A stretch of 64,000 bases of DNA. Source: Pelecanus crispus. Lineage: Eukaryota; Chordata; Aves; Pelecaniformes; Pelecanidae. Position numbers and translations under genes: made by a program. Of this stretch, positions 59,067-64,000 are shown piece by piece. The first letter of the stretch is position 1; the number at the start of each line of letters is the position of its first letter. Location: the NCBI RefSeq assembly GCF_030463565.1, contig NC_134648.1:72866513-72930512 (forward strand). The letters are read 5' to 3'. The notes under the pieces are model-generated. The model searched no databases and was not told where the DNA came from. It saw nothing but the letters and a program-made list of their open reading frames with translations.

Positions 59067-61796
59067 GGCCGTACGGCACCCACGTCGCGGGGGCGAGGGA
59101 GTCTGGCGTGCGGGCGCGCTGGGCTGTGCATGCAGGGGTGCAACGGTTTGGAGTGGAGGGGTGCGAATGGACGGAGTCAAATTGTAAAAAAATGCTCCAG
59201 AGTAAATGCGCGGGAGAAGGTCAGCAAGGGAGATTAAACCTGCCTCCAGGTCTGCTGAATCAGCGCAGAAACTTCCGTCGGGTTTCGCGTGTGCCGGGAC
59301 GCGTGCGGCAGCTCCGGGTGACGCTCCCGGCGCGCAGCGAGCTGCCTCGCGCTGTGCTGGATGGCATCGCGGCGCGTCTCCTCCTCCTCCCAGCAGCAGC
59401 CGATGCTCTTTGCATCTCTGGTCAAAACGTTGCCTTTGCCTCCGTCTGAGGGAGATTTGGAGGAAACCCGGTGGCCAGGAAACAGCCTTGAAAGAAATAA
59501 AATTAAAGATCTCAGAAGGGCAAAATCCAGTTTAATTAGAATCAGCCAGATGAAGTTCTGGGGAGGAAGGAAACAGATGAATGATTAAAGCTCAGACCCG
59601 TCTTCTACCCTCCTCAAATATTTTCTGGGGCCTCCTTCGGTGAAGGGATGATGTGCTCTGCACGCATCGCAGCGCCAGCCTATGTAAGCATGTATATATC
59701 TATGTATACTCTTGTAGGGCACTGGGTCTCCTGCAGCATATCCCCTTCCTCCAGCGGAAGAAGGTCTTTTGGATGGGGGGCACCCAGCCACGGGCCACGC
59801 ACGAAGCAAAGGCAAGCGGGGAGGATGCTCCCTGCCTCCCCCTGCCCGTGCCAGGACCCTGTCGCTCTCCCTAACTTGCTCAGGCTCAGGGCCATATGTC
59901 GTTTCTTAAACCATGTTTCTTAAACCTGGAAAAAACTCTTTTTTTTTTTAAGAAAGGGGTTTTTGAGAGCGGCTGTCTGAGGGAAGGCAGCTCCATCAGT
60001 CCCCACGACCCGGCTCTGACCCAGCGCACGTGTTCGGGGTTTGCGGTGCCGCCGCTCCGTCACTGCTGGAAGAGCCCTCCCGCGGAGCCGCGCTGAGTCC
60101 CCACGCCTGGCTCCCCGTTAGGTCCTTCGGTTTATCTTTTTATAGACCCTCTTTCCAATTTCGAGTTATGTCTGGATCCAGCTGAATTATTTCCTGCCAT
60201 CTCCATAAATAATGGCCTTGCTAAATATAGCTGAAAATGGAGGGAAGTCAGTTTGCTATTCTCAGACAGAGTTTGAAGCCTGGCTCTTCTGGAAGGATGA
60301 CTTTCTTTCAAGCCATGATGGCAGCTCGGGAGCAGAGCGGTGGCCCAGCCTGGGACATCCCTCCTTCCATGAGTGCTTCTTGCATCTATGAAAGGTTGAA
60401 GGACCAAGTGGTTGCCTTGAATATCCTTACAGGCCCACACCGCTCTTGGCAGCATTTAGCTTGATTTTGCCATCTGTTCACCCCGACTGCTTGTTGCCAG
60501 CATATTTGGGTACCAGGGAGGTTTGTGATCTGGTAAACAGGTCTTGTGAGGAGGGACTAGAGGAGCTCCATGCGTCAAGGTGGTCAAGACTGACTGAGGC
60601 AGTTAAAGAAGGCAATAAATGTATGTTATAATTCTCTCAGGAAGGAAGAGGCAGGCAGTGGTGAAGAGCTAGCTCCAAGCAGCCACCTGAGGTGTTAGAG
60701 GAGCCAACAGTGATCATTTGAAGTTACCAAAGCCCACAGTGGAAATAAGCATGAGGTTTTTTAACAGCTGGGGTAATTAGCTGCTGGAGCAGCTCACCGA
60801 GAGATGTCCTGGACTCCCTGATGTCGAACGTCTTTGATATACAGTCAAATGTTACTTCTTAAATTGGCGAGCTCGATACAGGTAGGGATTGCCAAGGGAA
60901 ATCTCTGGCTCGTGGATGTGTGGGAGGTCAACCCAGATGAGACCCACTGTCTCTCCTGGCCTCAAACTCTAGGAAGCAGTTAATCATATATTAAGTTAAG
61001 CATATATTAAAAATAAATATGTCAAAGCAGTGAGCAGAGTAATATATGTTACTTAGCAAATGGTCTGGAATTTAATTATGTTATTAATACATTACATGAT
61101 TAAAACATGGTGTATGAAATATGCCGGTAGGTAACTCTCAGCATGGGAAGGGAGGAGGAGATGGGATCAAGGGACCGAAAGGTCCCTTCCACTCCTGTGC
61201 GTGTGTCGGTGCGTGTGTAACACCTGCAGTATCACCTTCCGTGATGTGTATAGCGCACACCTTGCTCCAGCTGTGGTAGGCACTGCTCAGGGCTTCACAG
61301 CCTGATTTTTGGCAGGCTGCCTCTGAGTGCCAATGTGTCCAAGTCCCATTGGCTTCAAAGTGAAAGTGGTGCTCAGGTACCCCTGGGAATGGGGCTCTGG
61401 GGAGGCTCTGGAGGCACTGGGGCCAAGGGCTGGCACGCTCCGAAATGCAGTGGCTGGGCAGCGTCTCACCAAGCGCTGGCTGCTCTGCTGGAGCCATGTC
61501 GTTGGGCTTCATGGCACCAGCAAATGGAGAAATTCCACTGGCCAAGCAGTCATTTTGTAACTTGGAAATGTGTTTTTGTGACTAGATGAAGTAGCTGGTT
61601 ATCGTCACATGCTGTAAGACTGCCCTGGAAAATGCTGTCTCTGCACAGCAGACAAGCTGGGGAGCTGAGGGACCGCTGGGTTGGGGCAGAAGCAACCAGG
61701 AGCTGCTGCAATGTGGCCTCAGAGCATGAAGAGGTGGGTGGAGGAGGGTGCCAGGCACAGGACGCACCATGCTAGGAGTGTACAAAGAGCAGACTC

Positions 61797-62336
61797 AGAA
61801 TCGTTTAGGTTGGAAAAGCCCTTTAAGATCATCCAGTCCAACCATTAACCTAACACTACCAACTCCACCACTAAACCAATTAAGGGGAGAGTAGCAATTT
61901 CATGTTTCCTGGCTTGGTGGCTGGATTATTTATAATGAAAGTAAAACTAGGAATCATTAAGATTGGAAAGGATCTCTAAGATCATCATTCCAACCACTAA
62001 CCCAACACCCCCATGCCCACTAAACCATGTCCCAAAGTGCCACCTCTGCCCGTTTTTTTTGAACAATTCCAGGGATGGGGACTCCACCACCTCTCTGGGC
62101 AGCCTGTTCCAATGCTTGACCACCCTTTCTGTAAAGAAATTTTTCCTAATATCCAATCTAAATCTCCCCTGATGTAACTTGAAGCTGTTTCCTCTTGTCT
62201 TATTACTTGTCACTTGGGAGAAGAGCCCAACACCCCCCTCCCTGCCCCCTCCTGTCAGGAGCTGTAGAGAGCGATGAGGTCTCCCCTCAGCCTCCTCTTC
62301 TCCAGGCTGAACACCCCCAGCTCCCTCAGCCGCTCT
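61797..62336 (-). mobile_element. CR1 fragment with duplicated 3' tail (copy D), in intron 1
   Basis: The minus strand reads [21 protein letters not shown], later [19 protein letters not shown], then first tail, spacer (about 61886-61955) and second tail. The terminal ATTCTATG repeats are reduced to CGATTCT. It lies antisense to MDGA2. Confidence 0.9.
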
Positions 62337-63615
62337 GAAGGTGATGTGGTCCTTGGTGAGCAGGCACCTCTGCACCTTGCTGCAAAATGCTTGCTCTGAC
62401 CCTCACCATCACCAGCCTGATTTTTACTGAAGACATGGGAGCAGCGCTGGATGATAGCCACCTGGAAGGTGGGGTGGAAGAGAAAGATCAACCCTGGAGC
62501 AAGTCTGGGGCCACGCTGGGGACTGTGCACGGCTGGGCTGGGGGGGAAGCAGGCACTGGGGGCTGGGGAGGTGGTGTCCCCTCTTAATGGCATTTCAGGG
62601 GGGCTGCAGCTGGGTGGGAAAACCTTCCTCTGGTGCCAGTAAAGCTCTTCGGAGGCATGCCACATGGCATGGCCATGGCTTTGGCTTAGGAAAGAGCCAC
62701 ATCCTTTCCTTGGCCCCTTTTCTTCTCTGTCCCCTTTCATATTTCATCCAAGGTGGATTTCAAGTGTGAAAAGATAATTATTAAAAAAAAAAAAAGAAAA
62801 CAAACAGAGCTGGAATCACTAGGCAAGCAAGTGCAAGCTGTGTTTCAGCATGCACTTCTCTCTTTAGCTTGTTAGCGGTAAATATCCACGCTAGCAGTAA
62901 TATTTTCTCTCTTTTAACAGAAGCGGTAAGCGACAGCAGAGGAGGGAAGGGAATTGGGGGTGCGAGTGATGGAGTGGGGAGGGCAACGCGGTACCCAGCC
63001 GGGGTGCGAAGGATGCGATGTGGCGTGATCCTCCAGCCCCCGCGCTGCTCCCCTGGCTTTCACCAGGCTGCCGGGTGGCACCCGGCAATTTTTCATGAAA
63101 GAGTAATTCTAGAAGATAGCTGTAATTTCAGGGTGAAGAAAATACCCTAATTCTGCCTTTATTGCGTTTTTTAGATCTCCTCTAGTCCTTGCCATGCTCT
63201 TCAAAGAGCCTGTGATGAAGAGCCTCCTTCCCACTGCCCACCCCACGAGAGGCCCCCCCGAAGGTTCCCCATGTCGGCACTGGTACCCTGGGGTGTCCCT
63301 GGGCTGCAGGATCATAAAAAGCCAGTATTTTGGGATGAGATAGAAACACCCATCAGATACAAGTATGAGCCTCCTTGGCCCCTGCGGATGCCTTGGTTGT
63401 GTCCGGCTTCCTGTGGGATGGCTCTGGAGCTGGGACATCCCAGACTGTGGATGGTCACAAGCATCCCAAACATCCCAACATCCCATGTCAGGACATGGTA
63501 ATGGGCTCCCGAGGGCTGTTTGCATGACAAGGGACACCTCGGTGTTCATGCGTTTGCTGATTTCATTTTGGATTTCATCTTTGGATGCTTTCGTCGCACG
63601 TTGGGCTGGTACTTG
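62337..63615. other. MDGA2 intron 1, between two CR1 copies
   Basis: Unique DNA with a short A tract near 62784. No exon with an Ig-domain signature was found. Confidence 0.5.
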
Positions 63616-64000
63616 TTTGCAGAACTGTGCGACATTTGTCCAGTTTTGGGCCCTTCAATACAAGAAAGACATTGAGGTGCTGGAGCGTGTTCAGAGAAGG
63701 GCAACAAGACTGGTGAAGGGTCTGGAGCACAGGGCTGGTGGGGAGCGGCTGAGGGAGCTGGGGGTGTTTAGTCTGGAGAAGAGGAGGCTGAGGGGAGACC
63801 TCATCGCTCTCTGCAACTGCCTGACAGGAGGGGGCAGCGAGGTGGGTGTTGGTCTCTTCTCCCACGTAGTTAGTGATAGGACGAGAGGAAATGGGCTCAA
63901 GCTGCGCCAGAGGAGGTTTAGGTTGGAAATTAGGAAAAATTTCTTTACGGAAAGGGTGGTCAAGAATTGGAACAAGCTGCCCAGAGAGGTGGTGGAGTCA
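63616..64000 (+). mobile_element. CR1 fragment cut by the window end
   Basis: From CCAGTTTTGGGCCCTTCAAT the sequence matches CR1 ORF2 ([13 protein letters not shown], then [21 protein letters not shown] codons, then [17 protein letters not shown]). The window ends inside REVVES, so the 3' UTR lies beyond. It is in sense with MDGA2 intron 1. Confidence 0.93.

Larger units (their letters stand above)
55040..61796. other. MDGA2 intron 1, unique part
   Basis: No exon seen. GC-rich and CpG-rich patches persist at 56.0-56.6, 57.2-57.9 and 58.5-60.1 kb, giving way to AT-rich DNA near 60.9-61.1 kb with repeated CATATATTAA motifs. Frames up to 206 codons here are composition-driven. Short A or T tracts lie near 55252, 55769, 58491 and 59938. 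Confidence 0.5.
53523..64000 (+). other. MDGA2: Start of MDGA2 intron 1
   Basis: Everything after the exon 1 donor is taken as intron. I found no second exon encoding the APP-x-V-R-I-V-H start of the mature protein or the first Ig domain. Mammalian MDGA2 has very long first introns, so absence of exon 2 within 10.5 kb is expected. Contents are listed as separate entries. Confidence 0.7.

Overview
This window is avian nuclear DNA. The evidence is the many CR1 LINE 3' ends with the bird-typical ATTCTATG-type tail, three solo LTRs of endogenous retroviruses with intact 5-bp target-site duplications (TSDs), and one vertebrate first coding exon in a CpG-rich promoter. The two LTR families are ones I associate with Neoaves rather than fowl; that is from memory. 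The many medium-length open frames are not bacterial genes. They are chance frames, frames inside CR1 or LTR copies, or frames kept open by GC-rich tandem repeats.

Positions 1-51380 are a gene desert on this reading. I found no exon I could support. The region holds unique AT-rich sequence, nine recognisable CR1 copies (both strands), three solo LTRs (12556-13114 minus, 34176-35236 minus, 41944-42495 plus), and several much older repeat remnants: a LINE near 28.4-29.1 kb with a readable reverse-transcriptase block, MIR-like SINE relics near 16.3 and 26.6 kb, and an old LINE-like relic near 20.1 kb. Some AT-rich blocks look like conserved regulatory elements, but that needs alignment.

Positions 51380 to about 54260 are the functional core. 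A 34-bp minisatellite of about 21 units (51821-52527) abuts a CpG island with purine tracts, homopolymers and a CRE-like site. The island contains the start codon at 53450 and a signal-peptide exon ending in a phase-1 splice donor at 53522/53523. The peptide matches the N-terminus of MDGA2, a GPI-anchored Ig/MAM synaptic adhesion protein. A five-codon upstream ORF ends two bases before the start codon.

Positions 53523-64000 are the beginning of MDGA2 intron 1. It opens with a second, unrelated minisatellite (18-bp unit, 54257-55036), continues through GC-rich unique sequence and a small SINE relic, and ends with two CR1 copies, one running off the window.

The most distinctive mobile-element signal is a CR1 subtype, seen four times, whose 3' tail is present twice in tandem around a constant spacer of about 75 bp. 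I see no operon-like or novel multi-gene system here.
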